NCBI GenBank assembly: GCA_003674045.1
Contig: PENC01000001.1
Span: 434,001-498,000, forward strand
Direction: 5' to 3'
Source: Streptomyces griseocarneus
GTDB taxonomy: Bacteria > Actinomycetota > Actinomycetes > Streptomycetales > Streptomycetaceae
DNA length: 64,000 bases
Shown: piece by piece, positions 8,122 to 15,264 of the stretch
Position numbering within the stretch: the stretch's first letter is position 1
Layout: every line of letters starts with the position of its first letter
Made by a program: the position numbers and the translations under genes
The notes under the pieces: generated by a model
What the model saw: the letters and a program-made list of their open reading frames with translations, nothing else
Databases searched by the model: none
What the model was told of the DNA's origin: nothing

Positions 8122-8185
8122 GCGGGGGCGCGTCCCCCGCGCCTTCGTGCACTTGCTGACCCGTCCGGCCCGATGGCCGGACGGG
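8122..8185. terminator. Two strong hairpins upstream of tgmA
   Basis: Stem 1 is GCGGGGG/CCCCCGC (8122-8140). Stem 2 is a perfect 11-bp stem CCCGTCCGGCC/GGCCGGACGGG with loop CGAT (8160-8185). They lie after the stop of the small-gene operon (8346) and before tgmA on the same strand, so they probably end that upstream transcript; stem 1 is close enough to tgmA to be in its leader. Confidence 0.5.
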
Positions 8186-8345
8186 GGCTTGGGCCGCCCT
8201 GCGACGAGGTTCACGAGCCGCCGGGCGGTATCCCGCCTCCGCCTCCCCAAAACTGGGGTCCTTGGGGATGAGGGGGTATCCCGGCGCGAACCCCGAACGG
8301 AGAAACAGGATCTTCATGGTGGTCTGTCCAGCGTCGGCCATTGCC

Positions 8346-8567
8346 TCAGAGCAGCGGTCGGCGGAGCGCCAGAAGCGTATGCGTACAGGGGTCGTGCGGG
8401 TGGTCGTAGTGGGCATGGAGTCTCATGAGCTCAAGGACCCGCATGACCGTGTCCCGATTTCCGGCTCTTCCGGCAGCGCGGACCATCGTGCGCAGGTGGG
8501 AACAGCGATCGCACTCTTTGCCTCCCACGAGGCCCCTACGAGCACGGGGCGGCAACTTGCTGCTCAC
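8346..8567 (-). CDS. Small CxxC protein, last gene of a tiny-gene operon
   Basis: This 73-residue protein has a GTG start overlapping the preceding stop as GTGA. It contains ECDRCSHLRTMVRAAG followed by a helix and LHAHYDHPHD, a CxxC plus His pattern that could bind a metal. The same pattern appears in the N-terminal half of the 145-residue product at 8791-9228. No function is known to me; such small genes are common in Streptomyces accessory regions. Confidence 0.55.
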   Translation of the reverse strand: MSSKLPPRARRGLVGGKECDRCSHLRTMVRAAGRAGNRDTVMRVLELMRLHAHYDHPHDPCTHTLLALRRPLL

Positions 8568-8797
8568 CGGAGTCTCCGCGCGGTGGCTTTCGCCAATCTA
8601 GCCCCCGCGGCCTCAAAGCTGCTCGGCACCCGGTACTCGTCGGTGGACCACGCCTTCCCGCCGCCCGGCGGGCGCAGGGTCACCCCGGTACCGTCCGATT
8701 CGACGACCTCGCCCACGACGCTCTTGCCATTCGAGGTGTCGACGGCGAACTCACCCTTCCTCGGCACCCAGCCGGGTGCCCCGCCTCCGCTCACCAC
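8564..8797 (-). CDS. Small conserved Streptomyces protein, beta-rich
   Basis: This 77-residue protein has tandem GTG codons at its start and overlaps the upstream stop. The core reads GEFAVDTSNGKSVVGEVV, then DGTGVTLRPPGGG, a small beta-rich pattern repeated in the C-terminal half of the neighbour at 8791-9228. It is translationally coupled on both sides. Function unknown. Confidence 0.55.
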   Translation of the reverse strand: MVSGGGAPGWVPRKGEFAVDTSNGKSVVGEVVESDGTGVTLRPPGGGKAWSTDEYRVPSSFEAAGARLAKATARRLR

Positions 8798-9228
8798 GGC
8801 AGACCTCCCCCGCGACGGTTGAGCAGCGAGTTCTTGACCGACAGCTCTTCTAGGACATTGGCTTGGCGGAAGGTACTGGTGTGCCGGAGCTGATCCTCAC
8901 CCGGCACACGCAGAATCACTTCCGCGCCGTCCCACCCAACGACCTGACCTGCGACGGACGCGTCGTTCGACAGGTCGACGGCGAACTCGTCGAGTCCCGG
9001 AGCCCAGGCGGGCGACCTGCCCTGCACGTGACGCTCGGCGCAGTGGGCATCGAGGTCCGTGTCGATCCTCCGGACCTCGGTCTCATCGCCGCGGGCCCGG
9101 CACCGGCCCCGTGCTTCGAGGAGGTCGGCGCACTCGTTGCAGTCCACGTGGTGGATGGAACCGATGGCCGATGACAGCGGCAGGGAGAGGACCGGAACGG
9201 CCGGTGCGACCGGCCGGGGCGTCAGCAT
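8791..9228 (-). CDS. Two-module small protein (CxxC module plus beta-rich module)
   Basis: This 145-residue protein starts at ATG 9228 behind AGGGGG, overlapping the stop of the upstream 58-residue gene. The N-terminal half has DCNECADLL with AHCAERH, like the separate 73-residue protein. The C-terminal half has DEFAVDLSNDASVAGQVV and VILRVPGED, like the separate 77-residue protein. It therefore looks like a fused copy of its two downstream neighbours, or they are its split duplicate. Function unknown. Confidence 0.55.
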   Translation of the reverse strand: MLTPRPVAPAVPVLSLPLSSAIGSIHHVDCNECADLLEARGRCRARGDETEVRRIDTDLDAHCAERHVQGRSPAWAPGLDEFAVDLSNDASVAGQVVGWDGAEVILRVPGEDQLRHTSTFRQANVLEELSVKNSLLNRRGGGLPW

Positions 9229-9398
9229 GACGCCCCCTGGTTCTTCTCGACGACGACGAACGGGCCGCACTGGAAAACCCGTCGGCCCCTGGCTGGCTGC
9301 TGCTCTCCACGACCCCAAGAGGGTGCGTTGTCGGGCGTGTTCTGATCGTTTCGTGCCCCGGCGTCCGTTCCGGGCTGTCCTTGCCTATGCTTCTGCAT
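9222..9398 (-). CDS. 58-residue hypothetical protein, first gene of the tiny-gene operon
   Basis: An ATG at 9398 follows AAGGAG at ideal spacing. The frame ends in a TGA that overlaps the ATG of the next gene (ATGCTGA). The protein is basic and hydrophilic at the N-terminus and ends with RRVFQCGPFVVVEKNQG, a short patterned segment that looks conserved in kind. The strong ribosome site and coupled end support a real gene. Function unknown. Confidence 0.55.
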   Translation of the reverse strand: MQKHRQGQPGTDAGARNDQNTPDNAPSWGRGEQQPARGRRVFQCGPFVVVEKNQGASC

Positions 9399-9643
9399 GA
9401 CTGCCTGCTCCTTACAGGTGGTCCATGCCCCCGGGCCTCCGCAACGGCCGCGGGGGTTCTTCGCGCCTCCGGCCCTCCCGGGCTCAGGGGGGTCGCGCCT
9501 GAGCCCGCCGACAGTTCGCAGCGGCAGTGACTCGATGCATAGCCAACGGCAAGGCCGCGTCTACGGGAAGGAACTTTTGCTGAACTTACGTGCCACGGCA
9601 GGGCAGTTAGATCCACAGCTCAGCTTGCGAGAGACTGTGGGGC

Positions 9644-10423
9644 ATGATGGAACTGAACGGGAGCCCGGCCAGCTCAGAGGCCCTGGCGACTCTCGCCCTC
9701 ACCAACTTCGGTCACTTCACCTCCATGCGGGTCGACGATCAGCGCGTTCGAGGGCTTGCTCTCCACTTGGAGCGCCTTGCTCGTGACTGCCGTACCGTCT
9801 TCGGTGCGGACTTGGACCTCGACCAGGTACGTACGTTCGCTCACCGAGCCGTCGACGGCACTAGCGGTACGTTCATCGTGCGCGTGACGGTTTTCGACCC
9901 TGCGTTGGACATTGGGCACCCGTCTTCCCCTGGTGCCCCGCAAGTCCTGGTGACTCGTAGGGCGGCCTCCGCGCTACCGCTACCGCCACTTCGCGTGAAG
10001 ACTGTGCCGTATGTCCGGGACGCTCCAACGGTGAAGCACACGGGCTTGTTCGGCACGCTCAATGCGCGTCGTAGCGCCCAACTGGCCGGCTTCGACGATG
10101 CCCTCTTTACGGGTCCGGCCGATCTTGTGTCAGAGGGTGGAACGTGGAATGCCGCCTTCATCGACGAGAACGGCGCCATCGTGTGGCCGAAGGCGGACGT
10201 CCTTCCTGGTGTCACCATGGCGCTACTCCAGGAATGCCATCAGCACGCCGTGGCGCCGGTCACTGTGGAGTCGGCCCGTGGCATGCAAGCCGCGTTTGCC
10301 ACGAACACAACAATCGGGGTCCGGACCATCAGCGCAATCGATGACGTGCAGTTGCCCACGGAACATCCGATCCTCGCGAAGCTGCGCGAGTCCTATCTAA
10401 GCCTTCCGGGCGAGCTTCTGTAG
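9644..10423 (+). CDS. Aminotransferase class IV fold protein
   Basis: This 259-residue PLP fold-type IV protein resembles branched-chain aminotransferases and aminodeoxychorismate lyases. It contains GHFTSMRVDDQRVRGLALHLERL near the start, the active-site region around VKHTGLFGTLNARRSAQLAGFDDALF, the segment SEGGTWNAAFI, and FATNTTIGVRTISAI near the end. Position suggests co-transcription with the HTH-SUMF1 gene 10 bases downstream. Base composition is lower in GC than the flanking purine genes. The substrate cannot be predicted. The start could be either ATG at 9644 or 9647. Confidence 0.75.
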   Translation: MMELNGSPASSEALATLALTNFGHFTSMRVDDQRVRGLALHLERLARDCRTVFGADLDLDQVRTFAHRAVDGTSGTFIVRVTVFDPALDIGHPSSPGAPQVLVTRRAASALPLPPLRVKTVPYVRDAPTVKHTGLFGTLNARRSAQLAGFDDALFTGPADLVSEGGTWNAAFIDENGAIVWPKADVLPGVTMALLQECHQHAVAPVTVESARGMQAAFATNTTIGVRTISAIDDVQLPTEHPILAKLRESYLSLPGELL

Positions 10424-10433
10424 GGGCACCACG

Positions 10434-11363
10434 ATGGTGGTGGAGCGCTGGACTGGAAGAGAGGCCCGCCTCCTGCGCTTGGCGGGCCGGATGACGGTGC
10501 GGAAGTTCGCTGCTGAGATCGGGGTCAGCGATCGCATGATCTCCAAGTGGGAGGGTGGCGGGGCGAACATTACACCGCGGCAAGGTAACCAAGCTGCGCT
10601 CGACACCTTCCTGGCCTTGGCCGGGCGCGAGGTGCAGGAGCGGTTCGCCATTCTCGTCACGAAACAGGCTGCGGCTTCGGAAGACTCTCGAACGGAGAAG
10701 CTGCTCGCTTCAGACCCTTTCCAGTATCGGCGACACCCCGTTGACGGAAAGCTGATGGTGCTCGTCGAGGAGGGGATGTTCCTCTTAGGGGAAGAACTTG
10801 AGGCGGTATGGCTGCCTGCTTTCTATATGGATGTCTTCCCGACCACCAACGCGGACTATGCGCGCTTCGTCAGCGCCACCGGGCACCGCACCCCTAAGCA
10901 TTGGGGTACTGAAGGGCGCTGCCCGGACAGTATCTTTGATCATCCAGTGGTCTGGGTGACCTGGCGTGATGCCGAAGCGTACGCCGCATGGGCCGCTAAA
11001 GCTCTACCGTCCAGCCAGCAGTGGGAGAAGGCGGCTCGCGGGCCAAGGGGGGATGTCTACCCTTGGGGGAGCAGCGCAACAGCCGCGAAGTGCAACGTTC
11101 GCGAATCTGGGATCGGCCACACAACGCCTGTAAGCCGGTACCAAAGCGGAGCCAGCCCATTCGGGATCTACGACCTGTGCGGCAACGTGTGGGAGTGGTG
11201 CTCAACGCCTGCCAGGCGTGGACGTTTCGAACTGAAGGGGAGTGCCTTCACGAGTCTCTTCGAGCGATCCACCCCTTCATCGTTCAATGATGCATCGATC
11301 GAGATGGAGGATGAAGATACCGGCTTTCGTTGCGTAGCCGCGACCCTCCCGAGCAATGGGTGA
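10434..11363 (+). CDS. HTH-SUMF1/EgtB/PvdO-family fusion protein
   Basis: This 309-residue protein has an N-terminal helix-turn-helix (MTVRKFAAEIGVSDRMISKWE, about residues 19-39). After a linker comes a formylglycine-generating-enzyme-like domain with FYMDVFPTTNADYARFV, HPVVWVTWRDAEAYAAWA, LPSSQQWEKAARG, FGIYDLCGNVWEWC and a final TGFRCV. Family members are non-heme iron or copper enzymes acting on peptides or small thiols, or act as binding domains. Fusion to a DNA-binding domain is unusual. A rare TTA leucine codon at 10785-10787 would make translation bldA-dependent. It follows the aminotransferase-fold gene closely. Confidence 0.75.
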   Translation: MVVERWTGREARLLRLAGRMTVRKFAAEIGVSDRMISKWEGGGANITPRQGNQAALDTFLALAGREVQERFAILVTKQAAASEDSRTEKLLASDPFQYRRHPVDGKLMVLVEEGMFLLGEELEAVWLPAFYMDVFPTTNADYARFVSATGHRTPKHWGTEGRCPDSIFDHPVVWVTWRDAEAYAAWAAKALPSSQQWEKAARGPRGDVYPWGSSATAAKCNVRESGIGHTTPVSRYQSGASPFGIYDLCGNVWEWCSTPARRGRFELKGSAFTSLFERSTPSSFNDASIEMEDEDTGFRCVAATLPSNG

Positions 11364-11550
11364 TCTCCCTGCTCAGTCGCTTTGCTCGCCAGACGAAATG
11401 CTCTGTAACCGGAGGGGGATTTTGCGTTTTAGGGCCAAGCGTAAGCCTCGTCTCGGTCGGCCAACCGTTGTGCGCACCACTTGGTGGATGGGTTAGTTCT
11501 CGGTTTGCGCCGTCTCGACCGGGAGAACACGGTGAGCGGCGATGCGTGGG

Positions 11551-11670
11551 CGCTGCGCCTGCGGGGGTGCCCCTCGCGGTCCGCGCGCGGCTGCGGGTGC
11601 GTGGGGGCTGGTCGCGCCCACGCGGCGGAGCCGCACAATGTCACAGTCCCGCGCCCCTTCGGGGCGCCAT
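11551..11670 (+). repeat. Dispersed intergenic repeat, copy 1
   Basis: The copy contains the core CGCGCGGCTGCGGGTGCGTG, GGGGCTGGTCGCGCCCACGC, then the GGCGGAGCCGC hairpin and the ending GCGCCCCTTCGGGGCGC. It lies after the SUMF1 gene and before uraD. Confidence 0.8.
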
Positions 11671-11695
11671 CTGTGATCGTGCTATGAACCGCAGT

Positions 11696-11712
11696 TTCAA
11701 CAAACTGTTGAC
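11696..11712. promoter_or_regulatory. Inverted repeat upstream of the urate operon
   Basis: TTCAAC-AAACT-GTTGAC lies 72 bases before the uraD start. A matching TTCAAC-N5-GTTGAA is found upstream of allB (28500-28516), 13 of 17 bases identical. It is probably a shared regulator site; the regulator is unknown. Confidence 0.5.
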
Positions 11713-11783
11713 GCCGCGTTCGTGAAGGCGTTAGCTAAGCGCAGCCCGTCCCAGCCGACCACCGAGCGGCCTTGGAGACTCCC

Positions 11784-12296
11784 GTGACTTCGCGTACGAC
11801 GCCGGGGCTCACCCGGTTCAACACGGCCGACGAGAGCGACGCCCGCGCGGCGCTGCGCGAGATCTGCGCGAGCGGGGCGTGGGGGAGCGCGGTGCTCGCG
11901 CACCGCCCCTTCCCCGACGGCGCGGCGCTGTACGCGGAGAGCGACGCCGCCACGGCCGCGCTGACGGCGGACGACCTCGCCGAGGCGATGGCGGCGCACC
12001 CGCCCATCGGCCGCCCCGTCCCCGGTGACCCGGCGTCCGTCCGCGAACAGCGGGGCATGGCGGGCGCCTCCGACACCCTCAAGGCCGCCATGCTGGAGCA
12101 CAACCTCGCCTACCAGGAGAAGTTCGGGCACGTCTTCCTCATCTGCGCCACCGGACTCTCCGCTCGACAGATGTACGACGCCATTCGTCACCGGATCGAC
12201 AACACGCCGGAACACGAACGCGAGATCGTGCGACGGGAACTCGGCAAGATCAACCGCATCCGGCTGGCACGGCTCGTGGAAGGAGCCCCACCATGA
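11784..12296 (+). CDS. uraD: OHCU decarboxylase
   Basis: It decarboxylates 2-oxo-4-hydroxy-4-carboxy-5-ureidoimidazoline to S-allantoin, the last step of urate oxidation. The protein is 170 residues from the GTG at 11784, which follows GGAG by six bases; a TTG at 11772 is less likely. Family motifs present are AMAAHPPIGRP with the catalytic His, SVREQRGM, and YQEKFGHVFLICATGLSA. The helical length is normal for the family. It is first in uraD-uraH-uricase, and its stop overlaps uraH as ATGA. Confidence 0.93.
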   Translation: MTSRTTPGLTRFNTADESDARAALREICASGAWGSAVLAHRPFPDGAALYAESDAATAALTADDLAEAMAAHPPIGRPVPGDPASVREQRGMAGASDTLKAAMLEHNLAYQEKFGHVFLICATGLSARQMYDAIRHRIDNTPEHEREIVRRELGKINRIRLARLVEGAPP

Positions 12297-12691
12297 GCAC
12301 CGCACCGGGCCCCGCCCCGGGCGGCGGGACGGCTGCCTCCGTCACCGTCTCCACCCACGTCCTCGACACCGCCGCGGGCCGCCCCGCCGCTGCCATCGCC
12401 GTCGAACTCTCGGCGCGCGGTGGGGAACACGGGGCGTGGGAGCCCGTCGGTACGGGGGTGACCGACGGCGACGGGCGCTGCCGGGGCCTCCCGGCGCTGC
12501 CGCCCGGCGCGAGCCACGCGCGGCTCGTGTTCGCCGTCGAGCCCTATCTGGCCCGCGAGCGGGAGAGTGCCGGTGGGAAGGGAGCCTTCTTCCCGGAGGT
12601 GGCGGTCGCCTTCGCCGTCATGCCGGGCGAGCACTACCACGTACCCCTGCTGCTCAACCCGTTCGGCTACGCCGTATACCGAGGGAGCTAG
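12293..12691 (+). CDS. uraH: 5-hydroxyisourate hydrolase (transthyretin-like)
   Basis: This enzyme hydrolyses 5-hydroxyisourate, the uricase product, to OHCU. The 132-residue protein carries the family signatures VSTHVLDTAAGRPA near the N-terminus, the FFPEV strand segment, and the C-terminal YRGS tetrapeptide that completes the active site. It overlaps uraD by four bases and ends seven bases before the uricase start, so the three urate-to-allantoin enzymes are made together. Confidence 0.95.
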   Translation: MSTAPGPAPGGGTAASVTVSTHVLDTAAGRPAAAIAVELSARGGEHGAWEPVGTGVTDGDGRCRGLPALPPGASHARLVFAVEPYLARERESAGGKGAFFPEVAVAFAVMPGEHYHVPLLLNPFGYAVYRGS

Positions 12692-12698
12692 CGACCGT

Positions 12699-13598
12699 AT
12701 GCCCATCCTTGGCCAGAACCAGTACGGCAAAGCCGAGACCCGCCTCCTCAAGGTCACCCGGGACGGCGCCACCCACCACATCAAGGATCTCAACGTCTCC
12801 GTGGCCCTCTCCGGCGACATGGAGGACGTGCACCTCTCCGGCTCCAACGCCAACGTCCTGACCACCGACACCACCAAGAACACCGTCTTCGCCTTCGCCA
12901 AGGAGCGCGGTGTCGCCTCGGCCGAGGCGTTCGGCATCCATCTGGCCCGGCACTTCGTCGGCAGCCAGCGGACCGTCAGCACCGCCCGCATCCGCATCGA
13001 GGAGTACGCCTGGGAGCGCATAGAGACGCCCGGCAGGGCCCGGCACTCCTTCGTCCGGGCGAACCGGGAGACCCGCACCGCGCAGATCACCTTCGACGGC
13101 TCGGCCTGGCAGGTGATCTCCGGGCTCAAGGACCTGGTGGTGCTCAACACCACCGACTCCGAGTTCAACGGCTACATCAAGGACCGCTACACCACGCTCC
13201 AGGAGACGAACGACCGCATCCTGGCCACCCAGGTGCACGCCCGCTGGCGCCACACCTGGCAGTACGGGGACACGAACAACGCCCCCGACTGGGACGAGAG
13301 TTACACCGCCGCTCGCCGCCACCTGCTGACCGCGTTCGCCGACACCTACTCCCTCTCGCTCCAGCAGACGCTCTTCCGGATGGGCGCGCGGGTCGTCGAC
13401 AACCGCCCCGAGGTAGACGAGATCCGCCTCTCGCTCCCCAACAAGCACCACTTCCTCGCGGACCTCGCACCGTTCGGCCTCAAGAACGACAACGAGGTCT
13501 ACTTCGCGGCCGACCGCCCCTACGGCCTCATCGAGGCCACCGTCCTGCGCGAAGGCGCCCAGGCCGCCATCCCGGCGGACCTGACGAACCTTCCGTGA
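12699..13598 (+). CDS. pucL: Urate oxidase (factor-independent urate hydroxylase)
   Basis: This cofactor-free oxidase converts urate and O2 to 5-hydroxyisourate and H2O2. The 299-residue protein shows the two T-fold halves, with YGKAETRLLKV at the start, the catalytic Thr segment TTDTTKNTVFAFAKE, FVGSQRTVSTARIRIEEYAWERI, and the C-terminal LPNKHHFLADL and NEVYFAADRPYG. The ATG at 12699 follows GAGGGAG. Its place after uraD and uraH gives a complete three-step uricolytic operon. Confidence 0.95.
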   Translation: MPILGQNQYGKAETRLLKVTRDGATHHIKDLNVSVALSGDMEDVHLSGSNANVLTTDTTKNTVFAFAKERGVASAEAFGIHLARHFVGSQRTVSTARIRIEEYAWERIETPGRARHSFVRANRETRTAQITFDGSAWQVISGLKDLVVLNTTDSEFNGYIKDRYTTLQETNDRILATQVHARWRHTWQYGDTNNAPDWDESYTAARRHLLTAFADTYSLSLQQTLFRMGARVVDNRPEVDEIRLSLPNKHHFLADLAPFGLKNDNEVYFAADRPYGLIEATVLREGAQAAIPADLTNLP

Positions 13599-13632
13599 GG
13601 CGCACCCTCCGAAACGACAGCGAGGAATCACC

Positions 13633-15030
13633 GTGGCCGCACCAACGGAAACCCACCGGCCGGCCGACCGGATCGTCATCGAGCACTGCGCGATCGCCAC
13701 CGTCGACGCGCACGACACGGAGCACCCGAGCGGCCACATCGTCGTCGCGGGCAACAGGATCGAGTCCGTGGGCGCGGGCCCCGCCCCCGAGGGCCTCACC
13801 GGCGTCGTCCGCCGCATCGACGGCACCGGCCACCTCGCCACCCCCGGCCTCGTCAACACCCACCACCACTTCTACCAGTGGCTCACCCGTGGCCTCGCCC
13901 AGAATTCCCCGCTCTTCGACTGGCTCGTCGCCCTCTACCCCGTCTGGGCGCGCATCGACGAGGAGATGGTGCATGCGGCGGCCCAGGCCTCCCTCGCGAT
14001 GATGGCCCGCGGCGGCGTCACCACCGCCATGGACCACCACTATGTCTTCCCCCGCGGCTCCGGCGACCTCCTCGGCGCCGAGATCCGCGCCGCACGCGAC
14101 ATGGGCGTCCGCTTCAGCCCCACCCGCGGCTCGATGGACCGCGGGAAGTCCCAGGGCGGACTGCCCCCGGACTTCGCGGTCGAGACCACCGAACAGGCGC
14201 TGATCGCGACCGAGGAGGCCATCGACACCCACCACGACCCCTCCTTCGACTCGATGCTGCGGGTCGGCGTCGCCCCCTGCTCGCCCTTCTCCGTCTCCAC
14301 CGAACTGCTCCGCGAGGCCGCGGAGCTGGCCCGCCGCAAGGGCGTGCGCCTGCACACCCACGGCTCGGAGACCGTCGAGGAGGAACAGTTCTGCAAGGAG
14401 CTGTTCGGCATGGGCCCCACGGACTACTTCGAGTCCACGGGCTGGCTCGGCGAGGACGTGTGGATGGCCCACTGCATCCATATGAACGACGCCGACATCG
14501 CGGCCTTCGCCCGCACCGGCACCGGCGTCGGCCACTGCCCCTCCTCCAACGCCCGCATCGCGGCGGGCACCGCCCGCGTCCCCGACCTGCTGCGCGCGGG
14601 CGTCCCCGTCGGCCTCGGCGTCGACGGCACGGCCTCCAACGAGTCGGGCGAGCTCCACACCGAGCTTCGCAACGCCCTCCTGATCCACCGGCTCGCGGGC
14701 GGCGCCGCTGCGTTGACGGTGCGTCAGGCGCTGCGGCTGGGCACCTACGGCGGAGCGCAGGTCCTCGGCCGGGCCGCGGAGATCGGATCGCTGGAGCCGG
14801 GCAAACTCGCCGACCTCGTGCTGTGGAAGCTCGACGGCCTCGGGCACTCGACCATCGCCGACCCCGTCGCCGCCCTGGTGCTCGGCGCCGCCGCGCCCGT
14901 CACCCTGTCACTGATCAACGGCCGGGCGGTCGTCGAGGACGGCAGGCTCACCACCGTCGACGAGGACGCCGTCGCGCGCTCCGCGCGTACGGCCTCCCGG
15001 CGGCTGGCGGAGCGCGCCGCCGGGGGCTGA
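13633..15030 (+). CDS. 8-oxoguanine deaminase (amidohydrolase)
   Basis: This 465-residue amidohydrolase matches the 8-oxoguanine deaminase group: metal ligands in GLVNTHHHFYQWLTRG, the HTHGSETVEEEQFC segment, AHCIHMNDADI, and the catalytic Asp in GLGVDGTASNE. The GTG start at 13633 has a GAGGA ribosome site 34 bases after the uricase stop. The reaction product is urate, the substrate of the enzyme encoded just upstream, so it probably feeds oxidised or salvaged guanine into the pathway. A related amidohydrolase substrate, such as guanine, remains possible. Confidence 0.85.
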   Translation: MAAPTETHRPADRIVIEHCAIATVDAHDTEHPSGHIVVAGNRIESVGAGPAPEGLTGVVRRIDGTGHLATPGLVNTHHHFYQWLTRGLAQNSPLFDWLVALYPVWARIDEEMVHAAAQASLAMMARGGVTTAMDHHYVFPRGSGDLLGAEIRAARDMGVRFSPTRGSMDRGKSQGGLPPDFAVETTEQALIATEEAIDTHHDPSFDSMLRVGVAPCSPFSVSTELLREAAELARRKGVRLHTHGSETVEEEQFCKELFGMGPTDYFESTGWLGEDVWMAHCIHMNDADIAAFARTGTGVGHCPSSNARIAAGTARVPDLLRAGVPVGLGVDGTASNESGELHTELRNALLIHRLAGGAAALTVRQALRLGTYGGAQVLGRAAEIGSLEPGKLADLVLWKLDGLGHSTIADPVAALVLGAAAPVTLSLINGRAVVEDGRLTTVDEDAVARSARTASRRLAERAAGG

Positions 15031-15144
15031 CGGGCGCTTCCTGTCCCACGGTCGTGGCCGGGGCGACGGCCGGGGCCAGGGCCTGGACTCGGCCGAGGGG
15101 GACGGACCTCGGCCGGGCCCGCGGTCCCCCCGCGGGCCGCGGGC

Positions 15145-15174
15145 GGCGGGCCGGGGTGCGCGCCCCGGCCCGCC
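15145..15174 (+). terminator. Strong hairpin terminator after the urate operon
   Basis: A perfect 12-bp GC stem (GGCGGGCCGGGG/CCCCGGCCCGCC) with a six-base loop is followed by TCTTC. It separates the urate operon from the permease gene. Confidence 0.6.
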
Positions 15175-15264
15175 TCTTCACGTCCGACGTGACGTCACCG
15201 CATCATCACCTCCCTGAAGCCGTGTCACACATCGGCGACACGAAAACCGACAGGAGGAACCGCC

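Larger units (their letters stand above)
11364..11783. other. Gene-free stretch between the accessory island and uraD
   Basis: About 420 bases hold no convincing gene. They contain one copy of the dispersed repeat (about 11551-11670) and the inverted repeat TTCAAC-N5-GTTGAC (11696-11712) just before uraD. Confidence 0.6.

Noticed and set aside
8060..8317. Minus-strand frame starting MKILFLRSGFAPGYPL upstream of tgmA
   Set aside because: It has no ribosome site, overlaps two strong hairpins and the start of tgmA, and its translation turns Arg/Pro-rich.
9083..9616. Minus-strand 177-codon frame over the start of the tiny-gene operon
   Set aside because: It is out of frame with two better-supported coupled genes and has a compositionally biased translation.
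11551..11670. Possible CRISPR or RNA gene in the repeated sequence
   Set aside because: The units are dispersed singly at gene ends, not in tandem with spacers, and do not fold like a known RNA class.
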